Assembly (NCBI GenBank): GCA_947177035.1
Contig: CAMWSS010000001.1
Coordinates: 62,001-126,000, forward strand
DNA length: 64,000 nt
Reading direction: 5' to 3'
From: an uncultured Porphyromonadaceae bacterium
GTDB taxonomy: Bacteria; Bacteroidota; Bacteroidia; Bacteroidales; Muribaculaceae
Made by a program: the position numbers and the translations under genes
Shown: positions 1 through 7,978 of the stretch, piece by piece
Position numbering within the stretch: position 1 is the first letter of the stretch
Layout of the letters: each line of letters starts with the position of its first letter
The notes under the pieces: generated by a model
Database searches by the model: none
Told to the model about the DNA's origin: nothing
Seen by the model: only the letters and a program-made list of their open reading frames with translations

Positions 1-2
1 AC

Positions 3-2708
3 GAGTACAAGTCGGCATATAAGCACTATATGGACTCCGTTGCCCAGGAACCCGTCTACATGGGCTATACCTACAGCGAAGTACAGCGCTGGGGCGTGGG
101 CCTCGGCCTCGACCTCAAGGGCGGCATGAACGTAACCCTCCAGGTCAACATGGGCGACATGCTCGCCTCGATGGCCGGAACAGAGTCCAACGCCACGCTG
201 CGCCGCGCCGTGATGGCAACCGACTCCATCGCCGCAGCCGCACCCGAAACCGACTATGTGGAGACATTCCTCCAGCAGTATAGCAACATCTCCGGCAACC
301 CCAACGTGGACTACTCCGTGGTGTTCCCCGACGTGATCACCTCCAACGGCACCAACCGCAACGCCGTGGCTTCAAAACTCAAGGAAGAAGCCCAGGACCG
401 CGTCAACACCTCGGCCACCAACGTGCTCCGCAACCGTATCGACGCATTCGGAGTCGTGTCGCCCAACATCCAGGTGCTCCAGGGCAAACAGGGACAGATC
501 CTGCTCGAGCTTCCCGGCGTGAAGGAACATGAACGCGTGCGCGACCTGCTCCAGCGCTCGGCCAACCTCGAATTCTATGAAATGTACACCCTCGGCGAAA
601 TCGCTCCCGCGCTCCAGAAAGCCAACGAAGCTGCCGAAGGCGCACTGTTCGCAATGCTTTCGCCCTCGCAATACAGCCAAAGCCCCGTCGTCGGCTATGC
701 GTCGGCTAAAGACAAAGACGCCATCAGCAAACTGCTGGCCGATCCCAAAGTAAACGTCAACCTGCCCCGCAACCTCAAGCTCGCATGGAGCAACAAAGCC
801 ATGAAACCCGAGCAGACAGGCGGCGCAAAAGACATATTCACCCTTGTGGCCCTCCGCACCGACATCGACACCGAAACCGGCGCACAGAAGCCCCGCATGA
901 ACGGCGACAACATCACCGGCGCAACCAGCGACTTCGACAACATGCGCGGCAACACCGTCCACATGAACATGAACTCCGACGGCGCACGCGCATGGGCCGC
1001 AGTGACCCGCGCCAACGTGGGCAAACCGGTGGCTATCGTGCTCGACGACCTGGTATACTCCTATCCCACCATCAACACCGTCATCGAAGGCGGACAGAGC
1101 GAAATCACCGGCGACTTCACCCTGCAGGAAGCACAGGACCTTGCCAACGTGCTGAAATCAGGTAAAATGACCGCCCGCGTGAGCATCATCTCCGACATGG
1201 TTGTCGGCCCGTCGCTCGGCCAGCAGGCCATCCACGACGGCTTCCTCTCGTTCGTGATCGCCCTGGTGCTCCTGATGATCTTCATGATCGCCATCTATGG
1301 CGTGATCCCCGGCCTGGTAGCCAACCTCGGCCTGATCCTCAACATCTTCTTCACCTTCGGCATCCTCGCCTCGTTCCAGGCCGTGCTCACCCTGTCGGGT
1401 ATCGCCGGTATCGTGCTCGCACTCGGCATGGCGGTCGACGCCAACGTGCTTATCTTCGAGCGCGCCAAAGAAGAACTCAAAGCCGGCAAAAACGCCCGCA
1501 ACGCCATTGCCGACGGTTATGCCAACGCCTTCTCGGCCATCTTTGACTCCAACCTCACCTCGATCATCACAGGCATAATCCTGCTGCTGTTCGGCACCGG
1601 CCCCATCAAGGGCTTCGCCACCACCCTCATCATCGGCATCTGCTGCTCGTTCTTCACCGCCGTCTATCTGACCCGCATCGTCTTCATCCTCGGCGCCAAG
1701 AAACCGGCCTTTGAAAAGCTGACATTCACAACCGCACTGAGCAAAAACATGTTCAGCGGCACCAGCTACAACTTCCTCGGAGCACGCAAAGCCTCCTTCA
1801 CCGTTGTCGGAGTCGTCATCGTCGCCGTAATCGCCTCCCTGCTCGGCCGCGGCCTCAGCCAGGGCATCGACTTCTCCGGCGGCCGCAACTATGTTGTCAA
1901 ATTCGACCATCCCGTCGACGCCCACAAACTCGCCGAGACAGTCGCTCCCGCCTTCCCCGGCGCATCGACCTCGGTGATCACAATCGAAAACGCCAACCAG
2001 GTGCGCGTGTCGACCAACTACAAGATCAACGACACCGACCCCAACGTTGAAGCCGAAGTGCAGAACCTTCTGTTCCAGGCCCTCCAGTCAGAACTCGGCG
2101 ACATCACCCCCGAACAGTTCTCGACCGCCGACGTCAACTTCGGTCTGATCTCATCGCAGAAAGTCGGCCCCTCGGTTGCCGACGACATGAAGCGCGACGC
2201 CTACATCGCCGTCAGCCTCGCCCTGCTCGCCATGTTCCTCTACATCCTTGTGCGTTTCCGCAACGTGGCCTTCTCGCTCGGCGCCCTCGCGGCCGTGGCC
2301 TTCACAGCATTCACAATCATCGGCTTCTACTCGTTCTTCTACGGACTGGTGCCCTTCTCGATGGAAATCGACCAGACGTTCATCGCCGCGATCCTCACCG
2401 TCATCGGCTATCAGATCAACGACACCGTGGTCGTGTTCGACCGCGTGCGCGAAAACGTGAGCCTCTATCCCAAGCAGAGCTTCTTTGACCTGATCAACCG
2501 CTCGATCAACAGCACCCTCGGCCGCACAGTCATGACCTCGGCCTCGACCCTGCTCGTGCTGCTCTGCATCTTCATCCTCGGCGGCGAAGCCATCCGCGCG
2601 TTCACATTCGCAATGATCAGCGGCGTTGTCATCGGCACCCTGAGCACCATCTTCGTGGCTGCTCCCGTGGCCTACCTCGCCGACGGCAAACGCGCCAAAA
2701 AAGCCTGA
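3..2708 (+). CDS. secDF: SecDF protein-export membrane protein, fused SecD and SecF (5' partial)
   Basis: Accessory membrane component of the Sec translocon that uses the proton gradient to help pull exported proteins across the inner membrane. The frame is already open at base 3, so the N-terminus, including the first SecD membrane helix, lies upstream of the window; the ATG at 30 is internal. The SecD signature GLDLKGGMNV is near the visible start, a block of hydrophobic SecD helices lies around 1240-1690, the SecF signature GIDFSGG is near 1864, and a second helix block fills 2190-2690. Fusion of the two halves into one chain is usual in Bacteroidota. A hairpin terminator follows the stop codon. 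Confidence 0.96.
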   Translation, partial: EYKSAYKHYMDSVAQEPVYMGYTYSEVQRWGVGLGLDLKGGMNVTLQVNMGDMLASMAGTESNATLRRAVMATDSIAAAAPETDYVETFLQQYSNISGNPNVDYSVVFPDVITSNGTNRNAVASKLKEEAQDRVNTSATNVLRNRIDAFGVVSPNIQVLQGKQGQILLELPGVKEHERVRDLLQRSANLEFYEMYTLGEIAPALQKANEAAEGALFAMLSPSQYSQSPVVGYASAKDKDAISKLLADPKVNVNLPRNLKLAWSNKAMKPEQTGGAKDIFTLVALRTDIDTETGAQKPRMNGDNITGATSDFDNMRGNTVHMNMNSDGARAWAAVTRANVGKPVAIVLDDLVYSYPTINTVIEGGQSEITGDFTLQEAQDLANVLKSGKMTARVSIISDMVVGPSLGQQAIHDGFLSFVIALVLLMIFMIAIYGVIPGLVANLGLILNIFFTFGILASFQAVLTLSGIAGIVLALGMAVDANVLIFERAKEELKAGKNARNAIADGYANAFSAIFDSNLTSIITGIILLLFGTGPIKGFATTLIIGICCSFFTAVYLTRIVFILGAKKPAFEKLTFTTALSKNMFSGTSYNFLGARKASFTVVGVVIVAVIASLLGRGLSQGIDFSGGRNYVVKFDHPVDAHKLAETVAPAFPGASTSVITIENANQVRVSTNYKINDTDPNVEAEVQNLLFQALQSELGDITPEQFSTADVNFGLISSQKVGPSVADDMKRDAYIAVSLALLAMFLYILVRFRNVAFSLGALAAVAFTAFTIIGFYSFFYGLVPFSMEIDQTFIAAILTVIGYQINDTVVVFDRVRENVSLYPKQSFFDLINRSINSTLGRTVMTSASTLLVLLCIFILGGEAIRAFTFAMISGVVIGTLSTIFVAAPVAYLADGKRAKKA

Positions 2709-2734
2709 TAGAAAACTCCACTCCCTATAAACAG

Positions 2735-2776
2735 AAAAAGACCTTAAAGACCCCAAAAGTCATTAAGGTCTTTTTT
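2735..2776 (+). terminator. Rho-independent terminator after secDF
   Basis: AAAAAGACCTTAA at 2735-2747 pairs with TTAAGGTCTTTTTT at 2763-2776 around a 15-nt loop. The right arm runs into a T tract. It ends only 14 nt before the thiS start codon, so it lies in the thiS leader as well as behind secDF. Confidence 0.8.
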
Positions 2777-2790
2777 GCAAAACCACAACA

Positions 2791-2991
2791 ATGACCGTCA
2801 CAATCAACGACAAAACCGTCATGGTGCAACCCATGACCACCCTGGACAGACTGATGGCCGACAACGGAATCAATCCGGCCGGCACCGCAGTGGCCGTCAA
2901 CGGCACCGTCGTGACCCCGACACAGTGGCCGGCCACAATGCTGCGCGACGGCGACGCGATTCTCGTGTTCAAAGCTTTCTACGGAGGATAA
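2791..2991 (+). CDS. thiS: Sulfur carrier protein ThiS
   Basis: Small ubiquitin-like sulfur carrier that donates sulfur, as a C-terminal thiocarboxylate, for the thiazole ring of thiamine. The product is 66 residues, the usual size, begins MTVTINDKTV and ends in the required Gly-Gly (AFYGG). It is followed after 6 nt by thiE, so the two are translated from one message. The thiazole genes thiF, thiG and thiH are not in the window. No thiamine-pyrophosphate riboswitch is visible in the short leader, which is almost entirely the secDF terminator hairpin. Confidence 0.9.
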   Translation: MTVTINDKTVMVQPMTTLDRLMADNGINPAGTAVAVNGTVVTPTQWPATMLRDGDAILVFKAFYGG

Positions 2992-2997
2992 ACCGCT

Positions 2998-3612
2998 ATG
3001 CTGCAATATATCACACATCATTCCGATCGCTTCACGATTCCACAGCAAGTGGCCATGGTGATCGAAGGCGGCTGCCGCTGGGTGCAGCTGCGCATGAAGG
3101 ATGCTTCCGACGAAGAAGTCGAATCCATGGCCCGGCAGCTCATCCCGATCTGCACCGAATCCGGCACCATACTGGTCATCGACGACCGCGTCGATGTGGT
3201 GATGAAAACCCGCGTCCACGGCGTCCACCTCGGCAAAAACGACATGGACCCGGCCGCCGCGCGCGAATACCTCGGACCGCACGCGATTATCGGATGCACG
3301 GCCAACACCGCCGCCGACATCCTGGCGCTGGCGCCGCTCGACATCGACTATTTCGGACTTGGACCGCTGCGCCACACTGAAACCAAGCGCAACCTGTCGC
3401 CGGTGATAGGACTCGAAGGCTACCGCGCCATAATGGCGGAGGCACGCGCCGCCGGAGCCGAACAGCCCGTCGTGGCCATCGGCAGCGTCGGTCCCGCCGA
3501 CATTGCCCCGCTGCTCGAAGCCGGAGTCAACGGAGTGGCAGTGAGCGGCGCCATCCTCTCGGCCCCCGATCCGGTGGCCGCCACCAGAGCCATCATCGCC
3601 CTCGGGCAATAA
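2998..3612 (+). CDS. thiE: Thiamine-phosphate synthase
   Basis: Joins hydroxymethylpyrimidine pyrophosphate and thiazole phosphate to give thiamine phosphate, in the cytoplasm. The 204-residue TIM-barrel carries the family motifs in order: VQLRMKD, VIDDRVDV, GVHLGKNDM, DYFGLGPLRHTETK and VVAIGSVG followed by GVAVSGAI. The normally glycine-rich phosphate loop reads AIGSVG rather than the common AIGGI, a conservative change. Length is typical. It sits 6 nt behind thiS. Confidence 0.95.
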   Translation: MLQYITHHSDRFTIPQQVAMVIEGGCRWVQLRMKDASDEEVESMARQLIPICTESGTILVIDDRVDVVMKTRVHGVHLGKNDMDPAAAREYLGPHAIIGCTANTAADILALAPLDIDYFGLGPLRHTETKRNLSPVIGLEGYRAIMAEARAAGAEQPVVAIGSVGPADIAPLLEAGVNGVAVSGAILSAPDPVAATRAIIALGQ

Positions 3613-3640
3613 AAATGATGCGAACTACACAAAAAATCGC

Positions 3641-3648
3641 TAAATTTG
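3641..3648 (+). promoter_or_regulatory. Bacteroidota -7 box for the ROK kinase
   Basis: TAAATTTG matches TAnnTTTG and lies 28 nt before the ATG at 3677. I see no clear TTTG about 20 nt upstream, so only the -7 element is supported. Confidence 0.5.
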
Positions 3649-3676
3649 CAAAAACTCTAAAAAACAAACCTATACC

Positions 3677-4798
3677 ATGTACAGCTTTGACAACCGAATC
3701 GTCGCCACTCTCGACGCCGGAGGCACAAACCTTGTGTTCGGCGCCATGCGTGCCTGCGACTATGTTGGCCAGACCATAACACTGCCGTCCAACTCCCACG
3801 ACCTCGACCTCTGCCTCGCCACCATAGTGGAAGGATTCACCCGACTGATCGACTCGCTCGACGAAAAGCCTGTGGCCATCAGCTTCGCATTTCCCGGCCC
3901 GGCCGACTATCCTGCCGGAATCATCGGCGGCTACCTGCCCAACTTCCCGTCATTCCGCGACGGAGTGGCACTCGGCCCATACCTGTCGCAGAAATTCAAC
4001 CTGCCGGTGTTCATCAACAACGACGGCGACCTCTTCGCGTTCGGCGAAGCCACCGGCGGAATACTCCCCGCAATCAACAAGCGCATAGCCGATCTGGGCG
4101 GCCACAAACAATACAAGAATCTGGTCGGCTTCACCTTCGGCACCGGCCTCGGCATCGGCGAAGTCATCAACGGCAACCTCAACACCGGCAATAACTCCTG
4201 CGTCGAAGCGTTCTGCCTGCGCAACGCCCACGATCCGTCGATAATAGCCGAAGACGGCGCAGCCATCCGCGCCATTGTCCGCGAATACGGACGCCTGGCA
4301 AGCCAGCCCGACCACGGACTGACCCCCTACGACATTTTCCAGATTGCCGAAGGCCTGAAACCAGGCAACGCCGAAGCCGCACGCCTGGCCTTCGAGTCAT
4401 TCGGAGAAGTGGCCGGCGACGTGTTCGCCACCGCAGTGACACTGCTCGACGCAGTCGTGGTGGTGGGCGGCGGACTCACCGGCGCGATGAAATACATCAA
4501 GCCCGCCCTGCTCCGCACCATGCGCGAACAGATCCGCACCATCGGAGGCGAACAGCTGCCGAGAGTGCAGATGCGCGTGTTTGACCTCGACGACGAAGGC
4601 GAATTCTCCACATTCGTGCTCGGCGACTCTCGCGAACTGAAAGTCTATGGCAGCGACGCCACCGTGGTCTATGACCCGATGAAACGCACCGGAATCGCAG
4701 TGTCGAAAATCGGAGCCTCAAAAGCCATTTCAATCGGCGCCTACACATATGCGCTGACACGCCTTGACGAGGAAAAACTGACCAACACAGCAAAATAA
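3677..4798 (+). CDS. ROK-family sugar kinase, probable glucokinase
   Basis: Predicted cytoplasmic hexose kinase, 373 residues. It has the ROK ATP-binding loop DAGGTN at residues 13-18, the catalytic-Asp segment FINNDGDLFAFGEA near 112-125, the GTGLGIGEV turn near 154 and the adenosine loop VVVGGGLTGA near 262. The cysteine-rich zinc-binding motif found in many ROK repressors and kinases is not evident; the region after NNSCVEAF has a single Cys. There is no DNA-binding N-terminus, so it is a kinase rather than a repressor. Bacteroides RokA glucokinase is the nearest functional comparison. The next gene consumes glucose 6-phosphate, which fits a glucokinase role. Confidence 0.85.
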   Translation: MYSFDNRIVATLDAGGTNLVFGAMRACDYVGQTITLPSNSHDLDLCLATIVEGFTRLIDSLDEKPVAISFAFPGPADYPAGIIGGYLPNFPSFRDGVALGPYLSQKFNLPVFINNDGDLFAFGEATGGILPAINKRIADLGGHKQYKNLVGFTFGTGLGIGEVINGNLNTGNNSCVEAFCLRNAHDPSIIAEDGAAIRAIVREYGRLASQPDHGLTPYDIFQIAEGLKPGNAEAARLAFESFGEVAGDVFATAVTLLDAVVVVGGGLTGAMKYIKPALLRTMREQIRTIGGEQLPRVQMRVFDLDDEGEFSTFVLGDSRELKVYGSDATVVYDPMKRTGIAVSKIGASKAISIGAYTYALTRLDEEKLTNTAK

Positions 4799-4860
4799 CA
4801 ATCTACAGATTTTAACACAACTCGCAAAAAAGCAATATATTTTACATTGTTTTAACCATT

Positions 4861-4900
4861 CAGGCCAAACGCTAACAAACTTTAGCGTTTGGCCTGTTTA
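4861..4900 (+). terminator. Strong intrinsic terminator after the ROK kinase gene
   Basis: A perfect 15-bp stem pairs CAGGCCAAACGCTAA (4861-4875) with TTAGCGTTTGGCCTG (4882-4896) over a 6-nt loop, followed by TTTA. It separates the kinase gene from the next promoter. Confidence 0.85.
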
Positions 4901-4916
4901 CATTTATGCCAAAACA

Positions 4917-4948
4917 TTGTGTCAAATCAACAACTCTTATTACCTTTG
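4917..4948 (+). promoter_or_regulatory. Bacteroidota promoter for inositol-phosphate synthase
   Basis: TTGT at 4917-4920, a 20-nt spacer, then TACCTTTG at 4941-4948. This matches the -33/-7 pattern of Bacteroidota housekeeping promoters and leaves a 5' leader of roughly 75 nt. Confidence 0.7.
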
Positions 4949-5027
4949 CCCTGGATTTCAGGCGCACACACCTGCGCCCGACTCCACTTTATCGAAGAGA
5001 AAATAAAACAATAACCAACTATTTTTT

Positions 5028-6335
5028 ATGAGCAAATCAGCAACAAAGCCCGCTGAAGGCAAACTCGGCGTGCTGGTGGTAGGCCTCGGCGCCGTCACCA
5101 CAACTTTCATGACCGGCGTACTCATGGCCCGCAAAGGCCTGGCCAAACCGGTCGGCTCCATGACACAATACGACAAAATCCGCGTCGGCAAAGGCAACGA
5201 CAAAAAATATCTGATGTATAAAGACGTGGTGTCGATGGCATCGCTCGACGACATCGTGTTCGGAGCATGGGACGTATATCCCGCCAACGCTTACGAATCG
5301 GCCATCAACGCCGAAGTGCTCAAAGAAAAAGACATCAACCCGGTCAAGGACGAACTGGAAGCCATCAAGCCCATGACCGCCGCTTTCGACCGCAACTATG
5401 CCAAGCGCCTCGACGGCGACAACGTCAAGGTTGTCAAAGACCGCTGGGACATGGTCGAACAGCTGCGCGAAGACATCCGCTCGTTCAAGGCCAACACCGG
5501 AGTGAACCGCTGCGTTGTCCTCTGGGCCGCATCGACCGAAGTATACGTGCCCGTGAACGAAAAGGTGCACTACAAGCTTGCCGACCTTGAAGCCGCAATG
5601 AAGGCCGACGACAAGGAAAACATCGCACCCTCGATGTGCTATGCCTATGCCGCACTGGCCGAAGGCTGCCCCTTCATCATGGGCGCGCCCAACACCACCG
5701 TCGACATCCCCGCCATGTGGGAACTCGCCGAAAAGACCGGCATGCCCATCGCCGGCAAAGACTTCAAGACCGGCCAGACTCTTGTAAAATCAGGCTTCGC
5801 CCCGATAATCGGCACCCGTATGCTCGGTCTCAGCGGATGGTTCTCGACCAACATCCTCGGCAACCGCGACGGCCTCGTGCTCGACGAACCCGCCAACTTC
5901 CGCACCAAAGAAGTCAGCAAGCTCTCAACCCTCGAGTCGATCCTCGTGCCGGAAGAACAGCCCGACCTCTACTCCAACTACTACCACAAGGTGCGCATCA
6001 ACTACTATCCCCCGCGCAACGACAACAAAGAAGGCTGGGACAACATCGACATCTTCGGCTGGATGGGCTACCCCATGCAGATCAAGATCAACTTCCTCTG
6101 CCGCGACTCGATACTTGCCGCTCCGCTCTGCCTTGACCTGGTGCTGCTGAGCGACCTGGCCGCACGCGCAGGCCGTCACGGCATCCAGCGCTTCCTGAGC
6201 TTCTTCCTCAAGAGCCCGATGCACGACTACACAGTCGACGAAGTGCCCGTCAACCACCTCTTCCAGCAGTACACAATGCTCAAAAACGCCATCCGCGAAA
6301 TGGGCGGCTATGAGGCTGACGAGGAAATCGACTGA
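5028..6335 (+). CDS. ino1: Inositol-3-phosphate synthase
   Basis: Converts glucose 6-phosphate to myo-inositol 3-phosphate with bound NAD. The 435-residue protein has an N-terminal Rossmann loop (LVVGLGAVTTTFMTG), the conserved GKDFKTGQTLVKSG segment, the NILGNRDGLVL motif and the C-terminal KSPMHDYT stretch with the catalytic-domain lysines. Length and motifs match the short bacterial form used by Bacteroides for inositol lipid synthesis. In Bacteroides the enzyme is clustered with phosphatidylinositol-phosphate synthase and phosphatase genes; none are next to it here. It has its own promoter and terminator, so it looks monocistronic. Confidence 0.93.
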   Translation: MSKSATKPAEGKLGVLVVGLGAVTTTFMTGVLMARKGLAKPVGSMTQYDKIRVGKGNDKKYLMYKDVVSMASLDDIVFGAWDVYPANAYESAINAEVLKEKDINPVKDELEAIKPMTAAFDRNYAKRLDGDNVKVVKDRWDMVEQLREDIRSFKANTGVNRCVVLWAASTEVYVPVNEKVHYKLADLEAAMKADDKENIAPSMCYAYAALAEGCPFIMGAPNTTVDIPAMWELAEKTGMPIAGKDFKTGQTLVKSGFAPIIGTRMLGLSGWFSTNILGNRDGLVLDEPANFRTKEVSKLSTLESILVPEEQPDLYSNYYHKVRINYYPPRNDNKEGWDNIDIFGWMGYPMQIKINFLCRDSILAAPLCLDLVLLSDLAARAGRHGIQRFLSFFLKSPMHDYTVDEVPVNHLFQQYTMLKNAIREMGGYEADEEID

Positions 6336-6369
6336 TCCAACACCCCTCAACCCAAAACAGAGAATCACC

Positions 6370-6412
6370 GAAAGCCCCCGGCACGCACTCCGCCTGCCGG
6401 GGCTTTCAATTT
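6370..6412 (+). terminator. Terminator after inositol-phosphate synthase
   Basis: GAAAGCCCCCGGCA (6370-6383) pairs with TGCCGGGGCTTTC (6395-6407), with one bulged C, followed by AATTT. It lies upstream of the sirtuin ATG at 6436 and inside an open upstream extension of that frame, which argues against any earlier start for the sirtuin. Confidence 0.75.
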
Positions 6413-6435
6413 CCGCCATCCCCACCCTGCCAACC

Positions 6436-7131
6436 ATGAAAATCCTCTTTCTCACCGGCGCCGGAATATCGGCCGAATCCGGAATATCCACCTTCCGCGA
6501 CAGCGACGGCCTCTGGGAGCACTACCGCATCGAAGACGTCTGCACCGACACCGCACTGATACGCAACCCCGCACTGGTCCACGAATTCTACAACCAGCGC
6601 CGGCGCGACATGCTCAAAGCCGAACCCAACGCCGCCCACCGCGCAATAGCCCGGCTGCTCGAACGCGGCCATGACGTGAGAGTCGTGACCCAGAACGTCG
6701 ACAACCTGCATGAACGCGGCGGAATGCCCGCCGACCGAGTGCTCCACCTCCACGGCGAACTCACAAAGGCACGCGCCGTTAACCGCCCGGACCTCACATT
6801 CGACCTTCCGGCGCTCGGCATCACCGACACCGACCCCGTCACCCCCGTTTGCGGCCATCTGGTGCGACCTCACATAGTGTTTTTCGGCGAGGCCGTCCCG
6901 AATCTCGAACCGGCAGCCGAACTTGTCCACCAGGCCGACATGCTCGTGATCGTCGGCACATCGCTCCAGGTCTACCCCGCCGCCAGCCTCATCAACTATG
7001 CCCGCCCGGGCACTCCGACAGTCTACATAGACCCCCGCCCGGCCGCGGTTCCCGCCGGAGTAAGCATCATCGCCAAACCGGCCACTGCCGGCATGACCGA
7101 CCTGCTCGCCACCCTCGACAAAACAGTTTGA
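6436..7131 (+). CDS. cobB: NAD-dependent protein deacylase, sirtuin family
   Basis: Removes acetyl or other acyl groups from lysines using NAD. The 231-residue product starts MKILFLTGAGISAESGIS and shows the family motifs GAGISAESGISTFRD, VVTQNVDNLHERGG with catalytic HLHGEL, RPHIVFFGEAVPN and IVGTSLQVYPAASL. The usual four zinc-binding cysteines are absent: only one Cys lies between HLHGEL and RPHIVFFGE. My recollection is that relatives in Bacteroidota also lack them. I chose the ATG at 6436 because the longer frame runs back through the preceding terminator. Confidence 0.92.
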   Translation: MKILFLTGAGISAESGISTFRDSDGLWEHYRIEDVCTDTALIRNPALVHEFYNQRRRDMLKAEPNAAHRAIARLLERGHDVRVVTQNVDNLHERGGMPADRVLHLHGELTKARAVNRPDLTFDLPALGITDTDPVTPVCGHLVRPHIVFFGEAVPNLEPAAELVHQADMLVIVGTSLQVYPAASLINYARPGTPTVYIDPRPAAVPAGVSIIAKPATAGMTDLLATLDKTV

Positions 7132-7163
7132 TTTGGGGAATTGTGACCGATTGCTTACCTTTG
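7132..7163 (+). promoter_or_regulatory. Bacteroidota promoter immediately before the first glycosyltransferase
   Basis: TTTG at 7132-7135, a 20-nt spacer and TACCTTTG at 7156-7163. The gene's ATG at 7169 begins only 5 nt after the -7 box, so the transcript is predicted to have little or no leader. Confidence 0.7.
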
Positions 7164-7168
7164 TGCTC

Positions 7169-7957
7169 ATGAACAAGCCGCAGCTAATCGTTTCCCTGAC
7201 GTCGTTTCCCAAAGCGATCAACTATGCCACACAGGCAATCAGGTCAATTCTTGACGGATCCTTGCTGCCCGACCGGGTGGTGCTGTATCTGGCATTTTCC
7301 GATTTCGACTCCTGCGGCTTCCCGCAGGAGCTGCTCGCTCTGGCCGAGGAGAATCCGAGGGTAGAGCTACGCGACATGGGCACCGACATCCGCTCATACG
7401 GAAAACTGATTCCGGCACTCAAGGAATTTCCCGACGACGTGATCGTCACCATCGACGATGACATCAGATATCACCGCCACATGCTGCGCGATCTGGTGAA
7501 ACTGCACAAAAAACTGCCCGAGGCAATCATCGCGCACCGAGTGCGCCGCCTCAGACCCGACGAGCCTTACAGCAAATGGCGCAAATATAAATGGCATGAC
7601 TTCATCTTCAGGCGCCATCACTTCTCTCACCATGCCATGCAGACAGGCGCCGGCGGAGTGCTCTATCCGCCACACTCGCTCGACGCAACCATGCTCGACC
7701 CGACGCTTTTCCTGGAACTGGCGCCGACGACCGACGACATCTGGTTCTGGGCCGCCGCAGTGGCCAACGGCACATACGTCGTCCCGCTGCCAAACGGCAA
7801 AAGCGCCCTGACCGAAGTCGGAAAACCGCGCGAACTCTCGCTCAAGACCACAAACCTCCGCCCCGGCGACGACCGCAACCGCCAGGCTCTGGACCGTATT
7901 TTCCGGCATTTCCCTCTCATCAGACAAAAACTATCAGAGGAGGAAAAACGCTCATGA
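7169..7957 (+). CDS. GT-A-type glycosyltransferase, first of a tandem pair
   Basis: Predicted cytoplasmic sugar transferase of 262 residues from a family common in capsule and LPS loci. Visible features are the N-terminal IVSLTSFP strand, DIRSYGKLIPAL, the metal/nucleotide-sugar motif VTIDDD (DDD at 96-98) and a distal TTDDIWFWAAA block. No signal peptide or membrane helix is seen. The start at 7169 is set by alignment with the paralogue that follows (MNKPQLIVSLTSFP against MNHPQVIVSLTSFP). The two proteins agree at more than half of positions by eye and share a 44-nt identical DNA stretch. Donor and acceptor sugars cannot be inferred. Confidence 0.82.
   Translation: MNKPQLIVSLTSFPKAINYATQAIRSILDGSLLPDRVVLYLAFSDFDSCGFPQELLALAEENPRVELRDMGTDIRSYGKLIPALKEFPDDVIVTIDDDIRYHRHMLRDLVKLHKKLPEAIIAHRVRRLRPDEPYSKWRKYKWHDFIFRRHHFSHHAMQTGAGGVLYPPHSLDATMLDPTLFLELAPTTDDIWFWAAAVANGTYVVPLPNGKSALTEVGKPRELSLKTTNLRPGDDRNRQALDRIFRHFPLIRQKLSEEEKRS
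7730..7773 (+). repeat. 44-nt identical segment shared by the tandem glycosyltransferase genes (copy 1)
   Basis: Identical base for base to 8540-8583. It encodes the conserved TDDIWFWAAAVANGT block. The surrounding paralogous sequence has diverged at silent sites, so this patch is unusually conserved. Confidence 0.85.
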
Positions 7958-7978
7958 CCGCCCCATTATAACTCCGAT

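Noticed and set aside
1158-1925. Long minus-strand reading frame opposite secDF
   Set aside because: Composition is that of a high-GC antisense shadow (Asp/Glu/Gly-rich), with no family motif, and it lies wholly inside a certain gene.
6310-6435. N-terminal extension of the sirtuin from an ATG at 6310
   Set aside because: It would overlap the end of the inositol synthase gene and translate through its terminator; the sirtuin motif begins at 6436.
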